Shown here piece after piece: positions 1 to 9,750 of a stretch of 64,000 nt of DNA. How positions within the stretch are numbered: position 1 is the stretch's first letter; every line of letters starts with the position of its first letter. A model generated the notes under the pieces. It did no database searches. It saw only the letters and a list, made by a program, of their open reading frames with translations, and had not been told where the DNA came from. This stretch comes from Kazachstania africana CBS 2517 (Eukaryota > Ascomycota > Saccharomycetes > Saccharomycetales > Saccharomycetaceae), in contig NC_018950.1 in the NCBI RefSeq assembly GCF_000304475.1, forward strand, positions 186,001 to 250,000, written 5' to 3'. The position numbers were made by a program, and so were the translations under genes.

Positions 1-216
1 TGCGATGCCGAATACGATTTGGAAATTTCTTCCTCTGTGGAAGCTACATCTTCATCTGAAGTCAGCACGAGCTCTATTGAATCTAATAGTAGTAGTATGA
101 CTACTGCTACATCTACTACTACTTCTTCAAGTAAATCAAAAGATTCGGGCAACTTGAATATTCAAGTTCCAACAATTTTCAAAATTGTCAATGAAATCAT
201 GAATTATATTATATAG
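1..216 (+). CDS. 3' end of an unidentified Ser/Thr-rich protein (partial)
   Basis: The reading frame is open from the first base of the window to a TAG at 214-216, so only the last 71 codons are present and the start lies outside. The visible part is dominated by Ser, Thr and Glu, then ends in a short hydrophobic tail (…VNEIMNYII). No domain is recognisable. It converges on the bZIP gene that follows, with only five bases between the two stop codons. In S. cerevisiae the gene convergent with MET28 is YIR016W; the position here would suit that family, but the sequence is too short and too low in complexity to say so. Confidence 0.5.
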   Translation, partial: CDAEYDLEISSSVEATSSSEVSTSSIESNSSSMTTATSTTTSSSKSKDSGNLNIQVPTIFKIVNEIMNYII

Positions 217-221
217 ATGAA

Positions 222-653
222 TTAGTTAAATGGTTTTATACAGGTTTGATTGATATCGGAACATTTTGAACATAGAGAAGAAGATGTTTTGTTGCAAGTA
301 TCTTGATTTAATGATTTGATCTTAGCGTTTAATTTTAATATAATGTTATTTTTCTCGTTCAGTAACGTTTGATATTGTAATAATTTTGTCTCTAATTCTT
401 GAATCTTTTGTTTGTATGAATTATTTCTTTCCCTGAATTTCCTCTGTGATTCTCTATTCTGTTCCCTTATCCTCTCTTTGGTCTGTAAATTGCCAATTTC
501 ATTTAATTTTGGTCTATACCTTTTTTTCGTCGTAGAAGAAGAATTTTTTTTGGGTATTGACTTCCAATCTTGGTCTAATTTCAACTCGTTGGGACTTTGC
601 AGCGATTTCGAATCAGGTTTAGGTTCTATGTGTACGGGGGTATGGTGATTCAT
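222..653 (-). CDS. small Yap-like bZIP protein
   Basis: A 143-residue protein with an ATG at 653. Residues about 50-75 form a basic region with the Yap/AP-1-like core QNRESQRKFRER. A heptad-like leucine zipper follows (LETKLLQYQTLL…IILKLNAKIKSL). The C-terminus holds several cysteines (TC…LCSKC…TC), reminiscent of the redox or metal-sensing Cys clusters of Yap factors. It probably binds DNA as a dimer in the nucleus. It is much shorter than S. cerevisiae Yap5 or Yap7 (about 245 residues), so it may be a reduced paralogue. MET28 and YAP5 are neighbours in S. cerevisiae, which makes a YAP5/YAP7 relationship attractive, but strand and side do not match, so no symbol is given. Confidence 0.65.
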   Translation of the reverse strand: MNHHTPVHIEPKPDSKSLQSPNELKLDQDWKSIPKKNSSSTTKKRYRPKLNEIGNLQTKERIREQNRESQRKFRERNNSYKQKIQELETKLLQYQTLLNEKNNIILKLNAKIKSLNQDTCNKTSSSLCSKCSDINQTCIKPFN

Positions 654-955
654 TTGATGCGTGAGGATCAGCAGCTTTGACCTTATCTGTGCCTTTTGCT
701 GCCCGTGAGTTTTTTGATTCAGACGACTAATAAGTTGATGGGTACTATGCGAATAATTAAACTTTTATCCGGAGTGCTTGATGCAGCCAGTCAATAATCA
801 GGTCATATCTTTAAATGGTAAAAGATCGTTTTTGAATGGAAGATATTTGATATACACTCTTGGCATGGCTGCTTGACTGACATATATATATATATATATA
901 TATCGGAATGTGATTAGAGAATGGAAGGAGAATAGGGCAATAGCAGTATGGCAAG
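654..955. other. gene-free stretch with AT dinucleotide repeat
   Basis: This 302-bp interval is the promoter side of the bZIP gene and of the divergent ORF at 956. Its only clear structure is an uninterrupted AT alternation at 882-903. Confidence 0.6.
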
Positions 956-1300
956 ATGAATGCTGAGAATGAAGAAATTGAAGATAGTTTGATCGAAGAT
1001 TTGTTACCACCATTGTCTACGTCGTATCAGGACGTTGTTACGTTCAAGTTCAGTTCAATTTGTCAAGAGTATACTACTGTGAGGGAGATTGACGATGACA
1101 CTAGTTTTGATACGGAGACAAACGGGAGGGAAAGTGATGCTGAGAACTTGATCAGGACTATACAAAGTATCGAGTATAAGGAAATGGAGACAATGAAGAT
1201 GCTGGACTTGATAAAGACTGAATCTACCGGGGAGAGGGAGAATAATAATAGCAAAAGAATAGATAAAATAATATTTAAATTGCGAAATTTATTTACATGA
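956..1300 (+). CDS. hypothetical acidic protein overlapping MET28 tail-to-tail
   Basis: A 114-codon ORF begins at an ATG at 956. The product is acidic at its N-terminus (NEEIEDSLIEDLL) and becomes basic at the C-terminus (SKRIDKIIFKLRN). Its composition looks like an ordinary soluble yeast protein. The final 238 bases overlap the 3' part of MET28 on the other strand. There, the MET28 frame encodes a hydrophobic stretch that S. cerevisiae Met28 lacks, which may simply be the antisense shadow of this ORF. I do not recognise the product. It could equally be a chance ORF. Confidence 0.35.
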   Translation: MNAENEEIEDSLIEDLLPPLSTSYQDVVTFKFSSICQEYTTVREIDDDTSFDTETNGRESDAENLIRTIQSIEYKEMETMKMLDLIKTESTGERENNNSKRIDKIIFKLRNLFT

Positions 1301-1713
1301 TATGGGAAGGTTTTATATACTATTTTTTTAATATTATTTAGTAATTCATTAGTTTTCAATTCATTGAATTTCTGTATTTTTAATTTCAAATTTTTATTTT
1401 CCAATTCTAACAAACTTATTTTGTTATTGAATTTGTTAATCTTTGTATTTAATTCATTTAATTTAATTAAATTTTCTTTATATTTAATCTTCTGTCTTGC
1501 TCTAAATCTAGCTGAAGCTTCTGTGTTTTTCTGTCTTTTCTTCAAACGATGTTCGTCTTCTGTAGTATGAGTTGTAGTGTTGTTATTTATCTTATTGAGA
1601 AGATCGGTCTTATTATTATTATTATTTAATAGTAGTAATGAGAGTAATCTGGTGCCTAACTCAGAATCATTCATTACCAATTTTAGCAGTTTATCATTTT
1701 CTACAGTTGTCAT
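1063..1713 (-). CDS. MET28: Met28-like bZIP regulator of sulfur metabolism
   Basis: The 216-residue product starts at the ATG at 1713. It has two signatures of Met28. Near residue 15 is the NDSELGTRLLSLLL segment. After residue 58 comes a bZIP basic region with the atypical core KNTEASARFRAR, followed by a zipper rich in Asn and Leu. In S. cerevisiae, Met28 joins Met4 and Cbf1 on sulfur-assimilation promoters and stabilises the complex. A Met31/Met32 site lies about 180 bp upstream, fitting the autoregulated sulfur circuit. After the zipper (…ELLNNIKK) the frame continues for roughly 80 residues, hydrophobic in part, where S. cerevisiae Met28 (187 residues) stops. That tail overlaps an opposing ORF and may be a late read-through extension rather than a functional domain. 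Confidence 0.85.
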   Translation of the reverse strand: MTTVENDKLLKLVMNDSELGTRLLSLLLLNNNNNKTDLLNKINNNTTTHTTEDEHRLKKRQKNTEASARFRARQKIKYKENLIKLNELNTKINKFNNKISLLELENKNLKLKIQKFNELKTNELLNNIKKIVYKTFPYHVNKFRNLNIILSILLLLLFSLSPVDSVFIKSSIFIVSISLYSILCIVLIKFSASLSLPFVSVSKLVSSSISLTVVYS

Positions 1714-1889
1714 ATTGATGCTATTACTAGTAAAACTACTACCACTACTACCATCACTATGACATTACTACAAGACTAAGATACCATGACTATATGTATA
1801 TACATATATATATAAGTTTATACTTCCACCAATATGAACTATGATTCATTGTGACTATCACAGTGATAAGCAGTTGGCAGCAATTATAT

Positions 1890-1898
1890 AAACTGTGG
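1890..1898 (+). promoter_or_regulatory. Met31/Met32 binding site (AAACTGTGG)
   Basis: An exact AAACTGTGG core lies about 180 bp upstream of the MET28 start codon. Met31 and Met32 bind this element in sulfur-metabolism promoters of S. cerevisiae, including MET28. The function here is inferred from the match and its position. Confidence 0.6.
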
Positions 1899-2130
1899 TG
1901 GTGGTGGAAAAGGAATCGCGTGGGAAAATCGTGTGTGGTGATGTTTTTGTGTGGCTGCTGTTAGCGGTGAGAAAAGGATGGCAGAGCCAAACTGAGTGGG
2001 TGACCGTGGCTTGCAATTTGTATCTGTCTGAGTTGAGAATGTGCGATGTGTGAGTGAGCACTGAGATATATCTGTATTCACTGATTTGTACTGGGTCTTA
2101 TGATTACCGTTTGTTTCATTTTCGTACGAG

Positions 2131-2138
2131 CGGGTAAC
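2131..2138 (+). promoter_or_regulatory. Reb1 site (CGGGTAAC)
   Basis: A perfect CGGGTAAC sits between the MET28 promoter and tRNA-Lys. Reb1 is a general regulatory factor that opens nucleosome-free regions and can also block Pol II read-through near tRNA genes. Confidence 0.5.
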
Positions 2139-2192
2139 TGTTGAATTTGACGTTTTTTTTTTCGACTGTGGGAAAAAATTAAAAAATAAAAT

Positions 2193-2265
2193 AGCCCTGT
2201 AGGGGGCTCGAACCCCTAACCTTGTGATTAAGAGTCACACGCGCTACCGATTGCGCCAACAAGGC
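2193..2265 (-). tRNA. tRNA-Lys(CUU): tRNA-Lys (anticodon CTT)
   Basis: The minus strand folds as a 73-nt tRNA. The acceptor stem is GCCTTGT/ACAGGGC. A D-loop with the A box (TGGCGCAATCGG), an anticodon loop with CTT (ACTCTTAATCA) and a TΨC arm (GGGTTCGAGCCCC) follow in order. There is no intron. A run of T follows the 3' end, as expected for a Pol III terminator. It lies at the junction between the MET28 block and the BUB1-CCT3 block. Confidence 0.97.
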
Positions 2266-2438
2266 CTGTTTTGTTGAAAATTTCACTCTAAAATGCCCGA
2301 TGGACGAACATCAGTAACCAAATGAGAAACTTGACCCGAAACATTCACACACGATATATGAGCAACTGTACATCAATCAGTGCCATTTTTACCCACCCCC
2401 CCGTTAAGTGACTCAACTGTCTTTTATTGATATTCATT

Positions 2439-5069
2439 ATGCTTTCAACACCTTTGTTTTTAAAACGCGTTAATGCTCATCTTGAAAAATTTGATAACAA
2501 TAATACAAAATTGGATAATAGCCATCCTCCCACACACAAACTCTCTCCCCCCCCCGTTAGAGCTCCACCTATGGAACCGAGTAATAATGACATCAGACTC
2601 ATTTTCGAAAAGAGACTGCTCACTGACCTCGAAGATATGGATGATCCGTTGGAATTATTCCTAGATTATATTTCATGGATACATGAAGCAAATGAAAATT
2701 TCGATTTTCTAATAGACATCATGGAACGTTGTCTATCATACATCAAGAGTTTTGAAACATATCACAATGATCCAAGATTCTTGAAAATTTGGTTACTTTA
2801 TATGGATTTTATCAAATCTGAAAACTTAAATGATTATTTGACAATATTCAATTTTATGTATTCAAATAATATCGGTTCCAAATTGTCCTTGTTCTATGAA
2901 GAGTATTCGAAACTATTATGGAAAGCTAATCTCAATTTAGAATCTCTCTATATCCTAAACGTGGGAATAAATCAAAATTCAAGACCTTACAATAGATTGA
3001 TTAAAAAATTCAATGATATTGAGACAAAACTTCGAGAATTGGACCTTTTCCAAGATAATTGGCAGCAATTAGTTAATTTTAATATATTCCAATCAAATGA
3101 TGACCCACCTTTTATAAAACTTAAAATTTTGAATGATTCACCCGTTAAAAAGACATCAAAATTAAATGTCTTTAATGATAATAATAATGATAATAACAAT
3201 AATAATATCAACAGCAACACTACCACTAATAATAATAATAATAATGATAATATTCCAGTCTACAAAATTGTAAATATAGAAAATAGGAAGCCTGAGAAAA
3301 TTGACTGCAATTTCGACCTTATCTATAACTCATCAGAATTTAATTTTGATCAAATTTTAGCTCTATCAAGAAATGTTTACCATAAGAATAATTATAAATC
3401 AAAGAAAAGAAAATTAGCTCCTTTACAGGAAAAACCAAAGCCTCCACTATTGACCTCCACTCAAAATGATCAACAAAACGGTGTAATAACAAAAACTTCA
3501 ATCTTACCATTAAAGGACTCCTCAGTCGAGAATACAATCAAGTCAAATAAACTTTTAACATCCTCACCAACTCAAACTGTAACGTTCTTCTCCAAAGATG
3601 CAATGAAAGAAGTTTACTCAATGTTCAACCAGGATTATAAAGATCCAAGCATATCTACTAATAATGATGAAAATACAACGAATAGATTTTCAATCTATGA
3701 AAATTTTACTCAGGAATTCACAAGACCAAATATTGATGATTTAACTGAAGTTAAACAACCTGTCGCGAAAGAAGTTGACAACGAGATTGTAAAATCTCCT
3801 GAACCACAATATCAAAATATAAATCAAGGTTTCATTACTCCAATCAAAGAGATATCTGAAACCACAATTGAGCATAAAGAACAAAATTTTACATCAACAC
3901 AAAGTTCCCCATTCTTAACGCAACCACGTCAACAAATTATAGAACATCCACTCGACGAATCCCTAAGAGCATCTCTATTATCCACAATTTCACCGCCTTT
4001 AACAAAGTATGACACCTTTTATAGTTATGATAAGTCATTAAAAATGAGTTCATATTTGAAAAAAATCCATAGGTTATCAATCAATGAAAACAAAAATCCT
4101 ATTGTAGATTTCAAGATGACAAGTGATCTCTACTGTATAAGAGGTGAGTTGGGTCAAGGTGGTTACGCTACGGTATATTTAGCAGAATCAAGTACAGGTG
4201 ATCTTAAAGCATTAAAAGTTGAAAAACCAGCGAATGTTTGGGAATATTACATTTTAAAACAAATCCAAAATAGGTTACAAGGTTCAAACATTTTGAATTC
4301 TGTCATCGATGCCAGCTCTCTACATTGTTTCTTAGATGAAAGTTATTTAGTATTAAATTATGCAAATCAAGGTACTGTATTGGATTTGATTAATATTACA
4401 AAGGATAAAAATGACTCAGTTGATGAAATCTTATGCATGTTTTTAACTGTTGAAATAATGAAAATTGTTGAAACTTTGCATGAAATTGGAATCATTCATG
4501 GGGATTTGAAACCAGAAAATTGTATGATTCGATTTGAATCTTATAAAAATCTGGGGAAGTATAACGCCCAAGGTGCAAATGGTTGGAATAAGAAAGGTGT
4601 CTATTTAATTGATTTTGGTAGGTCGTTCGATTTAACGTTATTTGAGCCGGGTATAAAATTTAAAGCTGATTGGAAGACCGATCAACAAGATTGTTATGAA
4701 ATGCGAATGGGCAAACCATGGAGTTATGAAGCAGATTATTATGGATTAGCAAGCATCATTCATTCAATGTTGTTTGGAAAGTTGATTGAAACTATTGACT
4801 CACCTAATGGGAAAGTCAAACTTAAAAATAATCTTAAAAGATATTGGCAAAAAGATTTATGGCAAACAGTCTTTGATACCTTGTTGAATAGTAATAATTT
4901 TAGCAAATTACCCATTACATCTACTTTGAAATCAGTTCGTAACAATATTGAGTCATTTTTAGTCGACAAAAGTTCTGACAATTTAAGGAAGCTCATCCTA
5001 GATCTCGAACCAGAATTATCTAGAAATAAAGATATATTAAAGGATTCCAAAAAAAAGCGAACATCCTGA
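2439..5069 (+). CDS. BUB1: BUB1 spindle-checkpoint kinase
   Basis: The 876-residue protein is taken from the first ATG (2439). The N-terminal part carries the Mad3/Bub1 homology region (DLEDMDDPLELFLDYISWI near residue 65), a TPR-like fold that binds the kinetochore. A long low-complexity middle with Asn runs follows. The C-terminal third is a protein kinase: glycine loop GELGQGG at 569-575, catalytic loop HGDLKPEN from 687 and DFG at 725-727. Bub1 phosphorylates histone H2A at kinetochores and recruits checkpoint proteins. The intact kinase separates it from its kinase-less duplicate Mad3. S. cerevisiae MAD3 lies next to CCT3, and here BUB1 does, so this locus descends from the pre-duplication BUB1/MAD3-CCT3 pair. 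Confidence 0.96.
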   Translation: MLSTPLFLKRVNAHLEKFDNNNTKLDNSHPPTHKLSPPPVRAPPMEPSNNDIRLIFEKRLLTDLEDMDDPLELFLDYISWIHEANENFDFLIDIMERCLSYIKSFETYHNDPRFLKIWLLYMDFIKSENLNDYLTIFNFMYSNNIGSKLSLFYEEYSKLLWKANLNLESLYILNVGINQNSRPYNRLIKKFNDIETKLRELDLFQDNWQQLVNFNIFQSNDDPPFIKLKILNDSPVKKTSKLNVFNDNNNDNNNNNINSNTTTNNNNNNDNIPVYKIVNIENRKPEKIDCNFDLIYNSSEFNFDQILALSRNVYHKNNYKSKKRKLAPLQEKPKPPLLTSTQNDQQNGVITKTSILPLKDSSVENTIKSNKLLTSSPTQTVTFFSKDAMKEVYSMFNQDYKDPSISTNNDENTTNRFSIYENFTQEFTRPNIDDLTEVKQPVAKEVDNEIVKSPEPQYQNINQGFITPIKEISETTIEHKEQNFTSTQSSPFLTQPRQQIIEHPLDESLRASLLSTISPPLTKYDTFYSYDKSLKMSSYLKKIHRLSINENKNPIVDFKMTSDLYCIRGELGQGGYATVYLAESSTGDLKALKVEKPANVWEYYILKQIQNRLQGSNILNSVIDASSLHCFLDESYLVLNYANQGTVLDLINITKDKNDSVDEILCMFLTVEIMKIVETLHEIGIIHGDLKPENCMIRFESYKNLGKYNAQGANGWNKKGVYLIDFGRSFDLTLFEPGIKFKADWKTDQQDCYEMRMGKPWSYEADYYGLASIIHSMLFGKLIETIDSPNGKVKLKNNLKRYWQKDLWQTVFDTLLNSNNFSKLPITSTLKSVRNNIESFLVDKSSDNLRKLILDLEPELSRNKDILKDSKKKRTS

Positions 5070-5280
5070 TGCATTTTTTATAAAGAATACACATATATGC
5101 ATATATATCGTATTTGTAACAGTACCAAAATAAGTAACTAATTTATATTTTTATTATAATTGAAAATAGATATTCTATACATTTAGAGGGGAAATTTTAT
5201 ACAAACAGACAAGATGCTAATATATTATGGTTTTAATTTATTTGATTGTTTTTATTTTTTTTTAATCTTTATTTTTGAGT

Positions 5281-6903
5281 TCATTGTTCTTGCTTTCTGA
5301 CACCACTAACGATATCATCAACTCTTAACAATAAGCACGCGCTTTCAATGGCGGTTTTTATGCTCTGTTGCTTAATGACTTCAGGTTCCCATATACCGTA
5401 ATCTACCATGTCGACGATTTTACCTAGATCACCGTCAATACCGAAAGTGCTTTTACCTTGGGCATGTTTAGCTCTTAATTGTGACAATATTCTAATTGGA
5501 TCACCACCAGCATTTTGAATCAAAGTACGTGGAATACATTCCATAGCATCTGCAACGGCTTGGTATGGCCATTGTTGAATACCTTCTAGTTGCTTAGCCT
5601 TTTCAGCCAATCTAACAGAAACGGCCATTTCAGTGGCACCACCACCTGGGGATAGAGATGGGGCTAACATGACATTACGTGCGACGGCCATAGCATCTTG
5701 TAAATTACGTTCAATTTCGTTTAAGATATCTTTGGAGCCACCACGTAACATAATTGTACATGCCTTTGGATTTTTGCAATCATCTAGGAAAGTGAAGTAT
5801 TCATCACCAATTAGATCAACTTTGAAAGTACCACAATCTGTACCTACATGAGATTCTTTCAAATCTTCGACACGATTTACAATGGTAGCACCGGTGACAC
5901 GAGCAATTCTATTATTATCTGATTTTTTAACTCTTCTTAATACACTACAACCACCTTTTAGTAAGAAATGTTGAGCTAAATCAGAAACACCTTTTTCAGT
6001 GATGACAACATCTGGTTTAACTGAGAGAATTTGCTCACACATCATTTGAACTTGTTCTTCCTCAATTTGTAAGATTCTATTCCAATCCTCTTCTTTTTGA
6101 ATTTCAATATTTGTTTGAGACTCACCTTTCTTATATTCTAAAGGACAATCTAATAGTACAACCCTTGGGTTTGTTCTGAAACGAGACATTTTTGGATGAA
6201 CGACGTCTTTATTTAACATGACACCGTTTAATACACGAGAATCCAACACTTCACCGCCTGGAATTTTTTCAATACGAACGAATCTCTTAGTGTCGATTTC
6301 AAAAATTGGTTCATTTTGATCATTTACGGAACCTAGATCGACTTTGACAATCTTAACAGCAGTAAGAGCCAATTCGCACATCTTTTCAGACCAAAGATTG
6401 ACATATTTGGTACCAATTGAAGCATTAATCAATTTTTTCATTGCATCGTCATTATTTATATCAATAGGTTTACTTACTTCGTCGATGATTTCTAGGGCAT
6501 CAGATAACGCCTTTTTTAAAGCTTGAATGATAATTACAGGATGGATGTTTTTCTCAATCAAATATGGGGCACATTGAGCCAAGATATCGCCGGCAAGAAT
6601 GATAACCGTGGTGGTACCATCACCAACTTCTTCATCTTGAGTTCTTGACAATTCTAGCATTGATTTTGCCGCAGGATGAGCGACATCGATCTCACGTAGA
6701 ATAGCATGACCATCATTTGTAAGAACTAACCCACCCATAGGATCTAATAACATCTTTAACATAGCCTTTGGACCCAAACAGGTACGAATAACATCAGAAA
6801 CAGCTTTTGCAGCGGTAATATTGGAAATTTGAGCCTGGCGACCCGTGGTTCTTTCTTGAGAAGTGTTCATAAACACCACTGGTGCTTGCATTGGCGCTTG
6901 CAT
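5281..6903 (-). CDS. CCT3: chaperonin TRiC/CCT subunit gamma (Cct3)
   Basis: A group II chaperonin subunit that is nearly collinear with S. cerevisiae Cct3 (534 residues). It has the ATP-site motif GDGTTTV and the apical and intermediate domains of the TCP-1 family. It ends in a short tail (VRKQEQ). Eight different subunits form the cytosolic double ring that folds actin, tubulin and WD-repeat proteins. The in-frame ATG at 6903 gives 540 residues. A second ATG at 6894 begins MQAPVVFMN, which is exactly how the S. cerevisiae protein starts, so translation may begin there. The gene is divergent from MRPS35 with a 220-bp shared promoter. Confidence 0.97.
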   Translation of the reverse strand: MQAPMQAPVVFMNTSQERTTGRQAQISNITAAKAVSDVIRTCLGPKAMLKMLLDPMGGLVLTNDGHAILREIDVAHPAAKSMLELSRTQDEEVGDGTTTVIILAGDILAQCAPYLIEKNIHPVIIIQALKKALSDALEIIDEVSKPIDINNDDAMKKLINASIGTKYVNLWSEKMCELALTAVKIVKVDLGSVNDQNEPIFEIDTKRFVRIEKIPGGEVLDSRVLNGVMLNKDVVHPKMSRFRTNPRVVLLDCPLEYKKGESQTNIEIQKEEDWNRILQIEEEQVQMMCEQILSVKPDVVITEKGVSDLAQHFLLKGGCSVLRRVKKSDNNRIARVTGATIVNRVEDLKESHVGTDCGTFKVDLIGDEYFTFLDDCKNPKACTIMLRGGSKDILNEIERNLQDAMAVARNVMLAPSLSPGGGATEMAVSVRLAEKAKQLEGIQQWPYQAVADAMECIPRTLIQNAGGDPIRILSQLRAKHAQGKSTFGIDGDLGKIVDMVDYGIWEPEVIKQQSIKTAIESACLLLRVDDIVSGVRKQEQ

Positions 6904-7123
6904 TGCTTCTAGTCCCTTCGATTTACTTGATGATATTGCCACTTAAACAAGTCGCCACTCTCAAATTTTTCACTTCTAATTTTTTTCTCTTGATATATAT
7001 AACAAATTCGTTTTCGATGATTTATATACAAGAAGAGTTCATTTGGCCAACCAGCCTCGAGTAAATCAGCAGTCCAATTGGTGGTGGCAGTCGTGGTAGC
7101 AGTAGTTGTGGCAGCAGTGGAGT

Positions 7124-8116
7124 ATGTTGAACAGGGCAAGAAGTAATCCTGTGTGTTTCCAGCAAGTTAGACACCTTTCGAGAAGGAAGATTGCGTATCC
7201 CTTCTATCCGTTCAAGAAGCTGTCGAGAGAGCATCCCAAGAAGCACGATTCGAATTTGAAGCATGCCATGAGACAGTTTCTGGGCCCCAGAAATTACAAG
7301 GGAGAGTACCAGCTGAACAAGTACACGAGGATCCCCAGAGACCATGTGCCTAACTATATCAGTCCCAATAGTGAGAGGGGCGAGACTTTGGTGAATCCTG
7401 TGAACGGTAATGTGTTGCAAGAGACGTTCAATGGGAAGTACAAAGAGGTTGGGAAGAGTAGAACGCGTGAAGATAGAAAGAATTTGCGGCCGTTCCCTTT
7501 GAATGCCAACTGTCAAACGAACTATATCATTTCAGATGATTTAAAACGACAGATTTACAACGACATGGACCAAAACAATCTCTCCACGCAACAGATCTCG
7601 CAGAAATATGGATTGAAGGTGCCCAGAGTGGACGCCATAATCAGACTCTATAAGATTGAACAGGATTGGACAAAACATAATCTGATTAATCCAAGCTTGC
7701 AAACTATGTCCGAGACTTTGTATGGGATGTTCCCAATTTTCAAGCCCACAAGCACTAGAGAGAATCTGAGTGAGATTCCCATCCCTTCTAGTGCGAAGAA
7801 CTCCAGATTCGTCACCATTGCCGAGTCTGAACCGTTCGGTCCCATTGATGCAGCAAACGTCTTGGATTTAGAACCAGCTGTAAAGACTCTGCAAAGGTTA
7901 TCGTCTGAAGATGAAGAGCAAGTCAAGCAAGACACAGGGAGAAAGAGTCACAGAAGAATCATTCTTGGTGAGTTGAAAAGAGGAAACAGATCAAGATTCA
8001 AATTCACCGATATTAGAGCTGATAAAATCGCATATCGTTACGGTTCTGGAAATCGTGACAATAAGAAAAATCGTAAAATTGGCTTCAATGAGATGGGCCA
8101 AATGGTATATATCTAG
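7124..8116 (+). CDS. MRPS35: mitochondrial small ribosomal subunit protein mS45
   Basis: A 330-residue protein starting at the ATG at 7124. The N-terminus is basic and rich in Arg and Ser with no acid residues (NRARSNPVCFQQVRHLSRRK), a typical mitochondrial presequence. The block MRQFLGPRNYKGEYQLNKY at about residue 50 is the conserved opening of the fungal mS45 (Bot1/Mrps35) family. The length is close to that of S. cerevisiae Mrps35 (345). It is part of the mitoribosome small subunit in the matrix. MRPS35-TRS65-CLC1 is the S. cerevisiae order YGR165W-YGR166W-YGR167W, which supports the call. Confidence 0.88.
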   Translation: MLNRARSNPVCFQQVRHLSRRKIAYPFYPFKKLSREHPKKHDSNLKHAMRQFLGPRNYKGEYQLNKYTRIPRDHVPNYISPNSERGETLVNPVNGNVLQETFNGKYKEVGKSRTREDRKNLRPFPLNANCQTNYIISDDLKRQIYNDMDQNNLSTQQISQKYGLKVPRVDAIIRLYKIEQDWTKHNLINPSLQTMSETLYGMFPIFKPTSTRENLSEIPIPSSAKNSRFVTIAESEPFGPIDAANVLDLEPAVKTLQRLSSEDEEQVKQDTGRKSHRRIILGELKRGNRSRFKFTDIRADKIAYRYGSGNRDNKKNRKIGFNEMGQMVYI

Positions 8117-8274
8117 ATCATTTTATCCTGTAAATACACTAATTCTCATGATCGAAATTTCATGTAAATATACGCATCTTGTGTATTTCAACTTATTTTT
8201 TTTTCTTCACATTAGAAAATGCTGGATTTGACAGTATCATAAAGGGCATAAACTGTTGATGGAAAGTGTCCAGG

Positions 8275-9750
8275 ATGGAGTGTTTTATCCCATTGAACCA
8301 TGGTGTATCAGCTGAAGATATAGCCAACATAAAACAATCTCACGATCTGAGAAAATTCGTTATCTTTGACGAGCAATTGAAAGTTGTTTTAAAGACCAAG
8401 TTGAAGCCAGGTAATTTGACAAAATTTACCATTTGGATCAATGATGCCTTGATGTTAGACTCTAGTAATGTGTTTGATGACATTTTTGAGGAGGTAACTG
8501 AGGAAATTTGGGAGTTGAAACACACAGTTTGCTCAGATCAACTATTTAAATCTACCGTAGTAATGAATAATGGGTACGATAATGTCATCAAATTCCAAAT
8601 AGAATACAACACCGACGAATGTATGGAGGTTGTGGAACCACAGGAAGAAAATAGCGACAGTGATGATGAAATTTTGCCCAGCTTCGAGCCTTTATACTCA
8701 TGGTCGACGAGGACTGGTGCCGCTGTGGATGACCCACAACCGTTGGAAACTGCTGAAATAAACTTACCAGAAGAAAAGAAATCAAAGCATCTTACGTTGG
8801 AATATCCGATATACTCATTATTGAATATGCGATTAAGAAATTCTGTTTTCAAATCCAAGAGTTATATACTCTCATCCTTAGATTTCCAAACTTCCAAGTC
8901 TTTAATACAATTGATTGATAAACATTTTACAAACGATCCAAAAGTAAATTTGCATTTCAGACAGATTAATTACGAATTGGTGGATAATAAGAACACAAAA
9001 CTGCGAATTGAGCCGCTGTTGCCCCTACAGCTACCTCTCGTGGTCAATAAATATGACAGTTACTGCACTATTTATAAATTATCATTTCCACAATCTTCCA
9101 CCATACCGCATCGAGTCAAAATCACATTAGACTATAATGTATCCTGCAATGAAATGAAAATACCGATCCTAACTTCGTGGGAGACAGACGTCACCATCAA
9201 GAAATCGATAAGCAAACAATCGCAACAACAACAACAATCACTCGGTGCATTGTCAAGAATGTCTTCTACACTTTCAACACCAAAACTTTTACAAAGCAGA
9301 AATAGTTTCCTAGAATCCGGTGCATCGATGGCATCCCTATTGAACAACAAATCCAATAACGTCAAGTTCAAATTTTTACAGAAAACGATCACAACAAAGA
9401 AGGGAGAACCTTTCATTCTATCCCTACAGATAGCGAATTTCTCAAACTCTGCATTAGATCTGGTGGTCTACCACAATAACAAGATACCGAACTTCAATAA
9501 TGCAAATGCGACTTTGGCAAAACAAGTGCAGTTATTACAGAAATACAGGAAACAAACAGAAGGCATAATACTACTCACAAACGATTACAAGATTCCCGTT
9601 GTGAAGCCAAATGACACAATTCTGGTCGACCTGAAATTGATCGGAATCATGTCCGGCTACTTCTCGGACCTGGTGGGGCTCAAGATACTTGACCTGAAGG
9701 CCAATGAGGTCATCGAAATCGGCAGAAGCGTCAGCGTATACGTAGAATAG
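8275..9750 (+). CDS. TRS65: TRAPPII subunit Trs65
   Basis: A 491-residue protein from the ATG at 8275, opening MECFIPLNHG like the S. cerevisiae protein. It has no catalytic motif. A Ser/Gln-rich linker (about residues 305-340) separates an N-terminal region from a C-terminal beta-sandwich-like part. Trs65 (Kre11) is a fungal-specific subunit of TRAPPII, which activates Ypt31/32 at the late Golgi and influences cell-wall beta-glucan. The assignment rests on overall similarity and on position between MRPS35 and CLC1, as in S. cerevisiae. Confidence 0.88.
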   Translation: MECFIPLNHGVSAEDIANIKQSHDLRKFVIFDEQLKVVLKTKLKPGNLTKFTIWINDALMLDSSNVFDDIFEEVTEEIWELKHTVCSDQLFKSTVVMNNGYDNVIKFQIEYNTDECMEVVEPQEENSDSDDEILPSFEPLYSWSTRTGAAVDDPQPLETAEINLPEEKKSKHLTLEYPIYSLLNMRLRNSVFKSKSYILSSLDFQTSKSLIQLIDKHFTNDPKVNLHFRQINYELVDNKNTKLRIEPLLPLQLPLVVNKYDSYCTIYKLSFPQSSTIPHRVKITLDYNVSCNEMKIPILTSWETDVTIKKSISKQSQQQQQSLGALSRMSSTLSTPKLLQSRNSFLESGASMASLLNNKSNNVKFKFLQKTITTKKGEPFILSLQIANFSNSALDLVVYHNNKIPNFNNANATLAKQVQLLQKYRKQTEGIILLTNDYKIPVVKPNDTILVDLKLIGIMSGYFSDLVGLKILDLKANEVIEIGRSVSVYVE

